Shown: positions 1-8,752, counted from the first letter of the stretch. The stretch is 63,546 nucleotides of DNA from Nitrososphaeria archaeon (GCA_026413865.1 JAOAKB010000007.1:1-63546), one strand, 5' to 3'. Numbers and translations: made by a program. Notes: generated from the letters alone by a model not told the origin.

Positions 1-111
1 TGGATATTCTATTCCAGAAATGCTAAGTACTGAATTTATAGCAAGCTCAGCTTCTTCTAAACATCTTAAGACACGCTCCATATAGTCTATTATCATAGCC
101 CTACTTTTCAT
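1..111 (-). CDS. N-terminal fragment of an unidentified protein (runs off the window)
   Basis: An ATG at 109-111 on the minus strand opens a frame of 37 codons that continues past the left edge. The visible residues begin MKSRAMIIDYMERVLRCLEE and are predicted helical and amphipathic. I do not recognise the family, and 37 residues are too few for assignment. It would be transcribed away from the ECF gene to its right. Whether it is a real gene depends on the sequence beyond the edge. Confidence 0.45.
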   Translation of the reverse strand, partial: MKSRAMIIDYMERVLRCLEEAELAINSVLSISGIEYP

Positions 112-346
112 ATTATGACATCCTAACCGAATTTTGCATCATGAATATATCGATATCACATTCTTGTGTAAAATCACCTCGAGCTATACACCAAATAAGC
201 ATACTGAGATAGATTTTAGCTAAGAATCGTCTTTATCATATTTATGTATTCGTTAACAAGCTTCATATACTCATCTTTTATATCATCCAATCTAGCGCCA
301 CTATATTTTTCTTTGGACTATTAAGTTTTGGTTAAAGCTTAAATAG
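112..346. other. Intergenic region with a possible coding remnant
   Basis: There is no complete gene here. On the minus strand a short open frame ends with TAA at 216-218 and reads back to about 311 without an ATG. Its last residues (DEYMKLVNEYINMIKTILS) look protein-like, so it may be the decayed 3' end of a gene or chance. The right end carries a TATA-like CTTAAATA at 338-345, well placed for the ECF gene at 372. Confidence 0.4.
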
Positions 347-372
347 TATTACTTTTTAACCAAAAAGTAATA
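347..372 (+). promoter_or_regulatory. Perfect inverted repeat at the transcription start of the ECF-S/FmdE operon
   Basis: TATTACTTTTT (347-357) and its exact reverse complement AAAAAGTAATA (362-372) flank a 4-nt spacer. The right arm runs into the first base of the start codon at 372. A TATA-like box at 338-345 puts transcription start inside the repeat, so it is placed like a repressor operator on a leaderless transcript. An RNA hairpin at the 5' end is the alternative reading. No other copy was noticed in the window. Confidence 0.6.
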
Positions 373-908
373 TGCCAGTAAATAAAACAAAATATATGGC
401 TTTTATTGGAATATTTAGTGGACTTTGGGCTGCATTAAACTTAACAATAGGTCCCCTAGGCTTCACATTATTTAGACTTCCAATATTATGTGATGTCGCA
501 TCATATTTTCCACTTATAGTTACTGTATGGTTCCTCAGAAGATATGGTAGTGCAACTGGCGTTGGAATAATAGGTTCGCTTGTCACACTTTTTCTTAGAC
601 CAGGAGCAACTCAGATGATAGGGTTTGCTGTCTCCGCTATATTATTTGATTTACTTATGCTTTTCCTTAAGCATAACATTAGCTTTTTTAATATTAAAAA
701 TGTTTTAGGAGTTTCAATAATAACTTTGGTTTCAGCTTATGTTGCAGGATTTATTATAGGCGCATTTATTATGGTTGGAGGGGTAGTTTGGGCCCTGACT
801 GTTTGGGCACCACTGCATGCTGCAGGAGGATTTTTGAGTATTATTATTTCCTACCCTATTTTGGTTGCTCTTGAAAAAAGTAGGGTGAAGAATGTTGTTG
901 GAGCCTAG
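372..908 (+). CDS. ECF-type transporter substrate-binding (S) component
   Basis: This 178-residue protein is almost entirely membrane-embedded, with five to six hydrophobic segments and few charged residues. The length and pattern (GIFSGLWAALN near residue 12, a mid-protein glycine-rich helix pair, a basic C-terminus) match S components of energy-coupling factor vitamin or metal uptake systems. The substrate cannot be told from sequence. No EcfT or EcfA genes are in the window, so it would use a shared module encoded elsewhere. It overlaps the next gene by 17 nt, so the two are translationally linked. The ATG at 372 lies directly after a palindrome and about 30 nt after a TATA-like box, which fits a leaderless start. 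Confidence 0.7.
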   Translation: MPVNKTKYMAFIGIFSGLWAALNLTIGPLGFTLFRLPILCDVASYFPLIVTVWFLRRYGSATGVGIIGSLVTLFLRPGATQMIGFAVSAILFDLLMLFLKHNISFFNIKNVLGVSIITLVSAYVAGFIIGAFIMVGGVVWALTVWAPLHAAGGFLSIIISYPILVALEKSRVKNVVGA

Positions 909-1299
909 TAGGGAACAGATTGAGAAAGCAATTTCATATCATGGACATTATGGGCCCTTTCTCATGCTAGGGCTGAAGGCGTTTTTCTATGCCAGAAAGG
1001 TTCTTGGAAATGTTACCAGATGCGATATATATACTGTTAGAAGAAAACCGTATTTGTGCACTCTTGACGGTATTAAAGTAGTTTCAGATTGCCAGATAAA
1101 CATTTTTGATGGTAAAGACCTTCAACTTATATTTTATAATGGAGAGCAGAAGATGAAGATGAATCTTAAGGTAGAATGTTTTAACAGATACCTTAATAGA
1201 CCTTGGAATGAGCTCGAAAAATTGGCTGACGAAGTTTTAGAAAATGATATTACTTTACTCTTTGATATAGTTTTCCTGCCAACTTCAATAGGAGGATAA
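892..1299 (+). CDS. FmdE-like domain protein, probably partner of the ECF component
   Basis: This 135-residue protein resembles the N-terminal FmdE domain (first named from the tungsten formylmethanofuran dehydrogenase gene cluster). Hallmarks are YHGHYGPFLMLGLK near residue 16 and a CTLDGIKVVSDC segment near residue 56, where FmdE proteins have two cysteines around a DAIQ-like core. The usual GHxCP cysteine is missing (GHYGP here), and no C-terminal zinc ribbon is present, so this is a short variant. Its start lies inside the end of the ECF gene, which suggests a shared function. A role in metal or cofactor handling next to a transporter is inference. The formylmethanofuran dehydrogenase itself is not nearby. 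Confidence 0.65.
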   Translation: MLLEPSREQIEKAISYHGHYGPFLMLGLKAFFYARKVLGNVTRCDIYTVRRKPYLCTLDGIKVVSDCQINIFDGKDLQLIFYNGEQKMKMNLKVECFNRYLNRPWNELEKLADEVLENDITLLFDIVFLPTSIGG

Positions 1300-1332
1300 A
1301 ATTGTCTTAGAGCTAAGGTAATGTATTATATA

Positions 1333-2547
1333 TTAAACCTTTTTCGCTTCCTCTTTAACTGCCTTAGAAAGACGTTCTATACCAACCTTTATCTGCTCCT
1401 CATCTGGAAATGAAAAGTTTAGTCTCATTGTGTTCCATCCTGTGCCGTCTACAAAAAATGATGCACCTGGAACATATGCAACACCATACTTTTCTATAAC
1501 ATCAATCAACAATTTCTTCGTATTAATTTTTTCGTTAAGCCACCCAAATATGAACATTCCACCAACAGGATTAGTCCACACAGAATCTTCAGGCATCATT
1601 TCTTTTAAAAGACCATACATCAGTTCACATTTTTTCTTATATCTTTGTACAATTAACGGAATCCTTTTCTCGATCAAATTTGACTGTAAAGCATGTAATA
1701 TGATATATTGGTTAATTGAGGAAGAACATAGGTCTATAAATTGTTTTGCAAGTTCGTAAAAGTTGATTATACTCTTGTCTGCAACAACCCATCCTATGCG
1801 AACACCAGGAGCATAAATCTTGCTGAAAGTAGACATATAAATTACTCTACCTTCACTATCAATGCTCTTTAATCTTTTAAAATAAAATTGTTTAAAGATA
1901 ATTTGACTGTATGGATCATCTTCTAAAATTATGAAATCATATTTCGAAGCCAATTCGAGCAGATGCTTCCGTCTATCCATTGACATAGAAATTCCGGCAG
2001 GATTCTGGCATGTTGGGATAGTGTACAAAAATTTTGGCTTTAACCCATTTTCCCTTAACATTCTTAAAGACCTTTCAAGACATTCTAACTTCATACCATC
2101 TTGATCCATTGGAACACCTAGGTAATTAGGTCTCATAAGATTAAATGCTTGAACCGCTGCAATGTAAGTTGGAAGTTCTGTAATAATATAATCACGTTGA
2201 TTAATTAGAATCCTTGATGATATATCTAGGGCCTGTTGGCTTCCAGTAACAACGATTATTTCATCTTCTGAAGCCTTGATATCAAGTTTGTCTCTACAAA
2301 ATTTTGCTAGTTCGGTTTTTAATTCTGGTACGCCACTAGTAGGACTATATTGGAATGCTCTATCACCTAAAGAGGAGATGAATTCTATTGCAGAAACTAT
2401 CTCTTCTTTAGATGGTAATGATGCCGGGTCTGGAAGTCCGCCACCAAAGGATATTATATCCTTCCTTCTAGAATATTTGACCAGTTCCCTAACTTCAGAT
2501 GCCTTCATTCTATCAGTTCTACTTGCTAAAAATCTGTAAAAATCCAA
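1333..2547 (-). CDS. PLP-dependent aminotransferase, class I/II fold
   Basis: This 404-residue cytosolic enzyme belongs to the fold type I group that includes LysN, alpha-aminoadipate and aromatic aminotransferases. Visible signs are the N-terminal ISFGGGLPDPASLP segment (about 32-45), TGSQQALD (101-108) that binds the PLP phosphate, the TCQNPAG loop (179-185), the aspartate pair EDDPYSQ (209-215) and the Schiff-base lysine K243 in STFSKIYAPG. A C-terminal arginine in MRLNFSF would bind the substrate carboxylate. It is a full-length family member. The substrate is uncertain: branched-chain, aromatic or 2-aminoadipate are all possible. It lies downstream of the DHH gene on the same strand with a 51-nt gap containing AT-rich sequence, so it may have its own promoter. 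Confidence 0.85.
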   Translation of the reverse strand: MDFYRFLASRTDRMKASEVRELVKYSRRKDIISFGGGLPDPASLPSKEEIVSAIEFISSLGDRAFQYSPTSGVPELKTELAKFCRDKLDIKASEDEIIVVTGSQQALDISSRILINQRDYIITELPTYIAAVQAFNLMRPNYLGVPMDQDGMKLECLERSLRMLRENGLKPKFLYTIPTCQNPAGISMSMDRRKHLLELASKYDFIILEDDPYSQIIFKQFYFKRLKSIDSEGRVIYMSTFSKIYAPGVRIGWVVADKSIINFYELAKQFIDLCSSSINQYIILHALQSNLIEKRIPLIVQRYKKKCELMYGLLKEMMPEDSVWTNPVGGMFIFGWLNEKINTKKLLIDVIEKYGVAYVPGASFFVDGTGWNTMRLNFSFPDEEQIKVGIERLSKAVKEEAKKV

Positions 2548-2598
2548 TGCATCTTCACCAATAATTTATTAAAATTTTGTTAATAAAGTTTTCAAAAA

Positions 2599-3543
2599 TT
2601 ATTTGGGCAAATTGACAGAAACTTTAGCATTTAATTCATTTAGAAAATCCTGAAATCTTTCATAAGGCACTTCAGCTCCAGCTGCCTTTGCATGCCCTCC
2701 ACCAACCCCATCAAATTTTGAAACAATCTGAAGCAAAATCGAATTTAAATCTATGCTAAAGTGTGTCCTTAAACTCATTTCAACTTTTCCATGTTTAATT
2801 TCTCCCGCTAAACCCACACTAGCACAAGCATATGCTTTAGCATATATTGCAGCCTTACCAAGAGGACCATTAGGATTAAGAACGCATCCTATTTCCCCAA
2901 CTTTTAAAACATTGGCTTTAACATATTTTCTCATTTCTTCCTCATTTTGTGTTGCTTCAATTGCTAATTCAATTAGGGAATTTATTTCTGAAGGAGGAAC
3001 ATTTTTTGAAAGCTTTTCTAAAATTTCTAGCTTTTTATTATCATTCTTTCCTATGGCTTCAAGAGCTTGTATAAGTATACCAGTTTGAAAATAAAGTGTG
3101 CGCTTGTCCCAATTTAAAATTATATTTTCCACACCTTTAGTGTTATCCAAATAATCTCCAATTGCACCATAAACGGCTATACGACTAAATTCAGGATCAA
3201 TTAATTCTTGAAATTTGTAAAATGTTAGTTCGGATGTCGAACACTCTAATTCGTGCACTAATTCAATATTTGGCCCAAATTGTGACACAATTTTGCTAGA
3301 TAAAGGGTGGTGGTCAATATATGTCACATGCTTAAAATTGTTTAATAAATAACCCATCTTTTCAAATAATATTTCGTTAATTGCAATATCACATATTATA
3401 ACTGTTTCATCTGGATAAACCTTTTTTAATGAATCATAAAGTCTTATGGGATTACTTAAAACAACCTTTGATTCAGGAAACACTGATAGAGCCAGTGCTC
3501 CTGCACAGATGCCATCACAATCACCATGTGTAATTATATACAT
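2599..3543 (-). CDS. DHH/DHHA1 family phosphoesterase
   Basis: This 314-residue protein has the bipartite DHH phosphodiesterase architecture. Metal ligands are visible in THGDCDG (5-11), CDIA (51-54) and the name-giving YIDHHP (75-80). The C-terminal DHHA1 domain carries the GGGHAKAAGAEV motif around 277-288. Family members include RecJ-like nucleases, oligoribonucleases (NrnA) and cyclic dinucleotide phosphodiesterases. The compact size without an OB domain favours the NrnA or archaeal HAN/GAN-like group, but the substrate is not decided. It sits in a minus-strand run with endonuclease V upstream (42-nt gap), which loosely suggests nucleic acid maintenance. Confidence 0.85.
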   Translation of the reverse strand: MYIITHGDCDGICAGALALSVFPESKVVLSNPIRLYDSLKKVYPDETVIICDIAINEILFEKMGYLLNNFKHVTYIDHHPLSSKIVSQFGPNIELVHELECSTSELTFYKFQELIDPEFSRIAVYGAIGDYLDNTKGVENIILNWDKRTLYFQTGILIQALEAIGKNDNKKLEILEKLSKNVPPSEINSLIELAIEATQNEEEMRKYVKANVLKVGEIGCVLNPNGPLGKAAIYAKAYACASVGLAGEIKHGKVEMSLRTHFSIDLNSILLQIVSKFDGVGGGHAKAAGAEVPYERFQDFLNELNAKVSVNLPK

Positions 3544-3585
3544 TATTATCTCAGAAACAATAATATTTGCTATAGTAAATAAACA

Positions 3586-4227
3586 TTAAATTATCAACCT
3601 ATTTTTAACTTCGTTCGCATAAATATGAGCATGTTTTATTGGCTCAGGTATTTCATTGACAGTTAACTTTTTTACAATTTCAATAGCCGTCTGCAAAGAG
3701 ACTTTGTGTCCTACACTTATGTACACATTCGGCTTTAAACGATAACCTAACACTTCATTATTATCAACTATAAAGCCGTCTGCTCTTTCTTTACCAGTCA
3801 AATACGATTTTGCAACACCTATGGTTGGAATATTCAATAGTACACCCAAATGCGTTGCTTCACCAGCCCGCCTAGGATGACATTTGCCATGAGCATCAAC
3901 CAAAAATATGTTTGGCTTTATTGGGAGCCTCTTTATTGCACCAACCATCACCCTTATTTCTCTGAAAGCAAGGTATGTTGGAATATATGGCACATTAGCT
4001 TCTGAAACATAAAAATTTCTTTCTATGACATTCAATTTTTCAAAATCCAATACTACCACAGCTCCTATCGAATATTTTGATTTAAATGCAACATCAACTC
4101 CACCAACATATTTTATTGGCAGCTCAAAATCATCTTCTTCTAAAACCTTTTTTGCAATTAGCATTTGTATCCGACGGGCTTTTTCTAAATCTATTTTGGT
4201 TAATGACCTAGACATAATTTTTCCCAA
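3586..4227 (-). CDS. nfi: Endonuclease V (deoxyinosine 3' endonuclease)
   Basis: This 213-residue endonuclease V nicks DNA or RNA one nucleotide 3' of inosine, repairing deaminated adenine. The fold is RNase H-like. Catalytic aspartate D45 is in VGGVDVAF, the PYIPTYLAFRE wedge segment follows near residue 80, and VDAHGKCHPRRAG near 110 holds the second aspartate and the inosine pocket. Length fits archaeal enzymes. The start lies inside the preceding GNAT gene (28-nt overlap from the ATG at 4227, or 16 nt from the ATG at 4215), so the two are likely co-translated. Deamination repair fits a thermophile, and a family 4 uracil-DNA glycosylase occurs at 24.3 kb. Confidence 0.93.
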   Translation of the reverse strand: MGKIMSRSLTKIDLEKARRIQMLIAKKVLEEDDFELPIKYVGGVDVAFKSKYSIGAVVVLDFEKLNVIERNFYVSEANVPYIPTYLAFREIRVMVGAIKRLPIKPNIFLVDAHGKCHPRRAGEATHLGVLLNIPTIGVAKSYLTGKERADGFIVDNNEVLGYRLKPNVYISVGHKVSLQTAIEIVKKLTVNEIPEPIKHAHIYANEVKNRLII

Positions 4228-4745
4228 TCCCTTCTTAAAATACTATAAATGTATGTGTTATAATATCTTCCATTTCTATATAGCGAACATCTTAATTCAC
4301 CCTCCCTTATAAAACCATTATTTTCCAAAACCTTCTGAGAAGCAATATTTTCCACATGTGTTGTTGCTTGTATTCTTTCAACATTTTTACTTGAAAAAAG
4401 AAACTTGAGTAGCAGGTTTACTGCTTCTGTTGCATAACCTTTTCCTCTGTCTTCCTTAGAAAATATTTGAAAGCCTATTTCTAAAAGTTTAAGAAATGGG
4501 TGTACTGTATAGTATACTACAAAACCCAAAATTTTCTTGTCAACATTCCTTTCAATAACAAGCATTACCAAATCTTCTGACAATATAGGCGTCTTAAACC
4601 ATTTTTCAATTTCACCCCAACTTGTTAATTGAATAACATCATATTCTCCAATTGAATCAATGCTGTTAATCGTTCGATAAATATAATCGAGGTCACTTTG
4701 CTCTAGTACTCTTAATGAAACTTCAGAACCTTCAACTAGGACCAT
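4200..4745 (-). CDS. GNAT family N-acetyltransferase (RimJ/RimL type)
   Basis: The protein would transfer acetyl from acetyl-CoA to an N-terminal amine or a small molecule. RimJ/RimL features include the N-terminal VSLRVLEQSDLD, the central FQIFSKEDRGKGYATEAVNLL acetyl-CoA loop (motif A, R/Q-x-x-G-x-G/A), and HVENIASQKVLENNGFIREG typical of ribosomal-protein acetyltransferase relatives. An earlier ATG exists at 4766. I prefer the ATG at 4745 because a TATA-like tract near 4775-4793 would start transcription around 4759, and homologues begin near this residue. It overlaps endonuclease V downstream. The substrate is unknown. Confidence 0.85.
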   Translation of the reverse strand: MVLVEGSEVSLRVLEQSDLDYIYRTINSIDSIGEYDVIQLTSWGEIEKWFKTPILSEDLVMLVIERNVDKKILGFVVYYTVHPFLKLLEIGFQIFSKEDRGKGYATEAVNLLLKFLFSSKNVERIQATTHVENIASQKVLENNGFIREGELRCSLYRNGRYYNTYIYSILRRDWEKLCLGH

Positions 4746-4815
4746 GTAATATTCCCCTTCATACATTTAAAGGAAGATATAATATATATTCTAGTTTTGG
4801 CTGGAAAATTTTAAA

Positions 4816-5688
4816 CTATTTTACTAACTTTTTTCTATTTACAAGATAAACCCCAGATAAGACTAAGGTTGAACCAATAATGGTTCTATAACCGATTTCT
4901 TCACCCAAAATTATTGCACTAAATATTAGTGCAAGTAATGGAACAATTAGGCTTGAACTTGAAAGAGTGACAGCACTTTCATTTTTTAAGAGGAAAACCC
5001 ATATAGTCATTCCAATTCCAGAGGCGAAGACACCACTATAGAAGGTAACAAGAAAATAGTTTAAATTGAATACTTCAAATGGGTTCTCTAAAATGAGACT
5101 TAATGTTAGGGCAATTAAGGTTGCTATCCATGAGTTATAGAAATTTAAGTAAATTGGGTCAACATTTTCCAGTTTCATTTTATAGTAGACAGTGCTTACA
5201 GCCCAAAGAATTGCACCAAATATTATAAGGATTGATGAAAACGATCCTATCGAACCAATACCTTTTAGGAATAGAATAACTATACCGGAGAAGCCTAGAA
5301 ATATTCCTAAAAATTTAGTTAACGAGAAGACTTCATTTAAAATAAAAATTGATAAAAGAAAGACCCATATTGGTTGTGTGTAGGTCAAAACTGCACTAAT
5401 ACCACTAGATTCATAAATTAAGCCTATCGTAGTTAATGTGAAACCAAAGACTGAAGTCAAACAGTAAATTATAATATGCATGTTTGTTTGCGCGCCTTTT
5501 ATCCATTCAACCTTCTTTATAATGCAAAGAAGAAGTAAAAAAATTGTCGAAAACAGGAAACGGTGGAAATTGAATGTGAAAACTGGTGCCATTCCAAGCC
5601 CAATTTTCATAGCTGACCAATTTATTCCCCAAATAAAAACCATTATAGAAAAAAGGATTTTATTCCCAAATTTTAAAGTAGATGACAT
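4816..5688 (-). CDS. EamA/DMT family membrane transporter
   Basis: This 290-residue protein has ten hydrophobic segments arranged as two EamA repeats, the drug/metabolite transporter superfamily pattern. Repeat signals include FIWGINWSAMKIG at the N-terminus, SSGISAVLTYTQPIWVFLLS at the end of repeat one, and SASSLIVPLL/ILGEEIGYRTIIGSTLVLSGVYLV-like features in repeat two. Members export amino acids, metabolites or drugs, and the substrate cannot be inferred. It is transcribed divergently from the 2-oxoacid oxidoreductase operon, with about 88 bp between them. A second family member lies at 39.8 kb on the plus strand. Confidence 0.88.
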   Translation of the reverse strand: MSSTLKFGNKILFSIMVFIWGINWSAMKIGLGMAPVFTFNFHRFLFSTIFLLLLCIIKKVEWIKGAQTNMHIIIYCLTSVFGFTLTTIGLIYESSGISAVLTYTQPIWVFLLSIFILNEVFSLTKFLGIFLGFSGIVILFLKGIGSIGSFSSILIIFGAILWAVSTVYYKMKLENVDPIYLNFYNSWIATLIALTLSLILENPFEVFNLNYFLVTFYSGVFASGIGMTIWVFLLKNESAVTLSSSSLIVPLLALIFSAIILGEEIGYRTIIGSTLVLSGVYLVNRKKLVK

Positions 5689-5776
5689 AGTTTTGGTCAG
5701 CTATCAGTTAGGGCAATTCTAAACATATATAAATTTAAAAAATAATGTTTTTATATAATGGTAAAAAATTTTATGT

Positions 5777-6367
5777 TTGACCATTTTGTATAAAGAAAAT
5801 TTGTTAACAGAAATTAGAATACATGGTAGAGGAGGACAAGGCGTTGTCGCATGCGGGGAACTTATTGCATTGGCAGCACACTTTGACAATAAATTTTGTA
5901 GAGCCTTTCCCCTCTATGGAGCACAACGTAGAGGCGCACCTTTAACTTCATTTGTATCAATTGGTGATGAAAAGTATTCTACAAGAAGTCAAATACTTTC
6001 CCCTGATTATGTTATCATATTAGACATATTTTTACCTAGAAGTGTGAATGTGCTGAATGGATTAAGAGAAGGTGGTACCATAGTTTATAACACAAACATG
6101 AACATAGAGGAAGCATATGATTTTTTGGGCAAACCAAAAATTGGTAGATTAGCTGTTGTCGACGCCTCAAAAATTGCAGTAAACATAATTGGAAAACCCA
6201 TTCCAAGCACCGTCATGGCAGCCTCTTTTGCAAAAGTCAGTGAATTAATAAAGTTAGATTCTATCTTCGAAAGTATTAGGAGAAGATTTACTGGCTTATT
6301 GGTTGAAAAAAATATTTTGGCAGCAAAAATTGGATACGATAACACTATTGTTAAAAGGATGGTGTAA
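5777..6367 (+). CDS. porG: 2-oxoacid:ferredoxin oxidoreductase, gamma subunit
   Basis: The gamma subunit of the pyruvate/2-oxoacid:ferredoxin oxidoreductase family helps bind CoA. The signature IRIHGRGGQGVVACGELIA lies near the N-terminus, followed by RAFPLYGAQRRGAPLTSFV near 45-62, both diagnostic. It opens a plus-strand operon with the delta ferredoxin and the fused alpha-beta chain (gaps of 3 and 6 nt). Starts are all TTG: 5777, 5786 or 5804. A TATA-like tract at about 5749-5758 would start transcription near 5780, so the mRNA is essentially leaderless. An ATG at 5773 opens only a six-residue frame and cannot be the start. Confidence 0.92.
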   Translation: MTILYKENLLTEIRIHGRGGQGVVACGELIALAAHFDNKFCRAFPLYGAQRRGAPLTSFVSIGDEKYSTRSQILSPDYVIILDIFLPRSVNVLNGLREGGTIVYNTNMNIEEAYDFLGKPKIGRLAVVDASKIAVNIIGKPIPSTVMAASFAKVSELIKLDSIFESIRRRFTGLLVEKNILAAKIGYDNTIVKRMV

Positions 6368-6370
6368 TCT

Positions 6371-6637
6371 ATGGCTGAAAAAGAGTCTAAAGCATTTGTG
6401 CTTGGTGGCTTAAATGTAGGAGGGTGGTATGTTGGAGACTGGCGAACACAAAAGCCAATAATAGATTATGGTAAGTGTGTTAAATGCTGGATTTGTGAAA
6501 ATTTTTGTCCAGAAATTGCTATAACTAAATCAGAAAATGGGCCTCAAATAGACTTAAGGTTTTGTAAGGGTTGTGGAATTTGTGCAAACGAATGTCCTGT
6601 TAAGGCTATTGAAATGGTGGAAGAGTTTAGGAGGTGA
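6371..6637 (+). CDS. porD: 2-oxoacid:ferredoxin oxidoreductase, delta subunit (2x[4Fe-4S] ferredoxin)
   Basis: This 88-residue ferredoxin carries two CxxCxxCxxxCP clusters: CVKCWICENFCP near residue 36 and CKGCGICANECP near residue 66. It takes electrons from the thiamine-diphosphate active site and passes them to soluble ferredoxin. The N-terminal GGLNVGGWYVGDWRTQKPIIDYGKC resembles PorD/VorD subunits rather than free ferredoxins. It sits between the gamma and the catalytic genes, the standard archaeal G-D-A-B order. Confidence 0.93.
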   Translation: MAEKESKAFVLGGLNVGGWYVGDWRTQKPIIDYGKCVKCWICENFCPEIAITKSENGPQIDLRFCKGCGICANECPVKAIEMVEEFRR

Positions 6638-6643
6638 AATTTT

Positions 6644-8752
6644 ATGTCTTACTATGATGTTATGACAGGAAATAAGGCTATAGCCTGTGGTGTAAAGCTT
6701 GCGAGAGTAAAGGTTATTCCAATATATCCTATAACACCTCAAACTTCCATAAGCGAATATTTGGCCGAGTTTATTGCAAATGGAGAATTGGATGCAGAAT
6801 ATGTGCATACTGAGGGAGAACATTCTGCAATGGCTGTAGCAATAGGAGCTTCAATTTCTGGAAGCAGAGTTTTTACATCTACCTCTTCTCAAGGGCTCGC
6901 GTACATGCACGAGTGTGTGGCTCAAGCGCCTGGATTTAGAGCGCCTATTGTTATGGCTGTCGCAAATAGAAGGGTGGGATCCATTTGGTCACTTGGATCA
7001 GATTATACAGATGTTATGCCAGAAACAAACTTGGGATGGATCGTGTACTTTGTCGAAAGTAATCAGGAAGCCTTAGATACGTTAATTCAACTTTATAGGA
7101 TAGCTGAAGATTCAAGAGTACTTTTGCCTTCTATGCTTAATATGGATGGATTCTATCTTTCATTCAGCTATGAAAGAGTAAATGTTCCAGACCAAGAGAC
7201 TGTAGACAACTTTCTTCCAGAATATAGGCCAAAGTATGCTGTCAACCCTCTAATTTCAAAAGTTTATCCTAACGTTTTTCCTCCACCACCAGAAGGACTA
7301 ACAGCATATTCTAGAATGTATGAAGAGTTATTTGAACAGGCAAAAAAAGTAATTTATGAAATAGAAAATGAATTCTATAACGTTTTTGGTAGAAAATATG
7401 GTGGTCTTGTCGAGTGTTATCAATTAGATGATGCTGAATATGCTCTTATAACAGTAGGTTCAATGAGCACTGCTGCTAAAAGAGCTGTTGATAGACTTAG
7501 ATTAGAGGGATTTAAGGCAGGACTACTAAGGATAAGAGTCTATCGACCATTACCACTTAACAAATTACGTAAGTATTTGGATAATGTTAAATGTATAGGA
7601 ATTGTGGATAGGAGCGTTAATCATGGCACAAACAGGGGACCTATCTTCTGTGATACTAAGGCAACATTATATGGTGGAAGTGAAAAGAAAATTTACAATT
7701 TTATTTCCGGACTGGGTGGTGAGGACATATCTATAGAAGATTTCTTAAACATGTTCAAAATTTTAGCTAAAGAAGACACTAGTTGTGAAGTCTATTATTT
7801 TGAGCACCCAATTCCTAAACAGGATAAAAGAATAACACCCTCAGAAATTCCTGATGGTGAAAAAAGACTAATATTCTCTGGTGGAGAAGGCTGTCCAGGC
7901 TGTACGATACCAATTTTAATGAGGTACACTTTAGAAACTCTTGGACAAAATGTTGTATTTTCTTTCCCCCCACATTGTGCGGGAATAAGTTTTTCTTGTG
8001 GCGTTCTAAATGTTCCATATTATATTGCAAATTTTGCAGCAGGTGCAGCATATGCTACCGGCACCTACAGAACCTATAAGATAAAAAAGGTAGCCGATAA
8101 AATTATTTCAGCAGTTTGGGCGGGGGATGGAGGTACATACGATATAGGTTTTCAATCTCTTTCAGCGGCGGCTGAAAGAAATGAAAGTATCCTATTCATT
8201 TGCTACGATAACGAAGCCTACATGAATACTGGAGTCCAAAGAAGTGGGGCTACACCATATGGTGCTTATACCACGACAACACCTGTTGGAAAGATTTGGA
8301 AGGGTAAAGGTGAGAGGAGAAAGGATATGCCTTTGATAATGTCTATGCATAGGATACCGTACATTGCAACAGGTGCACCATCACATACTAATGATGTGAA
8401 AGTAAAGATAGGTAAGGCTAAAGATACAGTTTTAAATCAGAGAGGTTTAGCATATCTTCACCTGTTAAAGCCATGTCCTACTGGATGGTTTTTCGAAACT
8501 TCTAAGTCTATTGAGGTTTCAAGATTAGCTGTCTTAACTGGAATGTGGCCATTATATGAGATAGAGTATGGTAAATTGAGAGTAACATATAAGCCTTCAA
8601 AACTAAAACCTGTAAAAGACTATTTAAGCATACAAGGAAGGTACAAACATTTAACAGATAAAGAAATAGATATGATACAAAATGATGTTAACAAGTATTG
8701 GAACATGCTTCTAGAACTTGAGAAGCTGGAGAAACTACCTTGGTACCTTTAG
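6644..8752 (+). CDS. Fused alpha-beta chain of 2-oxoacid:ferredoxin oxidoreductase
   Basis: This 702-residue chain joins two subunits that are separate in most archaea. Residues 1 to about 390 are the alpha (PorA-like) part, with IPIYPITPQTSISEYL (about 24-39), HTEGEHSAM (57-65) and the C-terminal transketolase-like domain. From about 400 onward it is the beta (PorB-like) part: cluster cysteines in GGEGCPGC and PPHCAG, the thiamine-diphosphate motif GDGGTYDIGFQSL followed by NEAYMNTGVQ, and a late CPTGW. No stop or frameshift lies between the halves. It would decarboxylate a 2-oxoacid to acyl-CoA and reduce the delta ferredoxin. Pyruvate is likely, but a branched-chain or aryl substrate is not excluded. 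Confidence 0.93.
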   Translation: MSYYDVMTGNKAIACGVKLARVKVIPIYPITPQTSISEYLAEFIANGELDAEYVHTEGEHSAMAVAIGASISGSRVFTSTSSQGLAYMHECVAQAPGFRAPIVMAVANRRVGSIWSLGSDYTDVMPETNLGWIVYFVESNQEALDTLIQLYRIAEDSRVLLPSMLNMDGFYLSFSYERVNVPDQETVDNFLPEYRPKYAVNPLISKVYPNVFPPPPEGLTAYSRMYEELFEQAKKVIYEIENEFYNVFGRKYGGLVECYQLDDAEYALITVGSMSTAAKRAVDRLRLEGFKAGLLRIRVYRPLPLNKLRKYLDNVKCIGIVDRSVNHGTNRGPIFCDTKATLYGGSEKKIYNFISGLGGEDISIEDFLNMFKILAKEDTSCEVYYFEHPIPKQDKRITPSEIPDGEKRLIFSGGEGCPGCTIPILMRYTLETLGQNVVFSFPPHCAGISFSCGVLNVPYYIANFAAGAAYATGTYRTYKIKKVADKIISAVWAGDGGTYDIGFQSLSAAAERNESILFICYDNEAYMNTGVQRSGATPYGAYTTTTPVGKIWKGKGERRKDMPLIMSMHRIPYIATGAPSHTNDVKVKIGKAKDTVLNQRGLAYLHLLKPCPTGWFFETSKSIEVSRLAVLTGMWPLYEIEYGKLRVTYKPSKLKPVKDYLSIQGRYKHLTDKEIDMIQNDVNKYWNMLLELEKLEKLPWYL

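Noticed and set aside
216-311. Minus-strand open frame with protein-like C-terminus
   Set aside because: No ATG or GTG start and only about 30 codons. It may be a gene remnant but cannot be called a gene.
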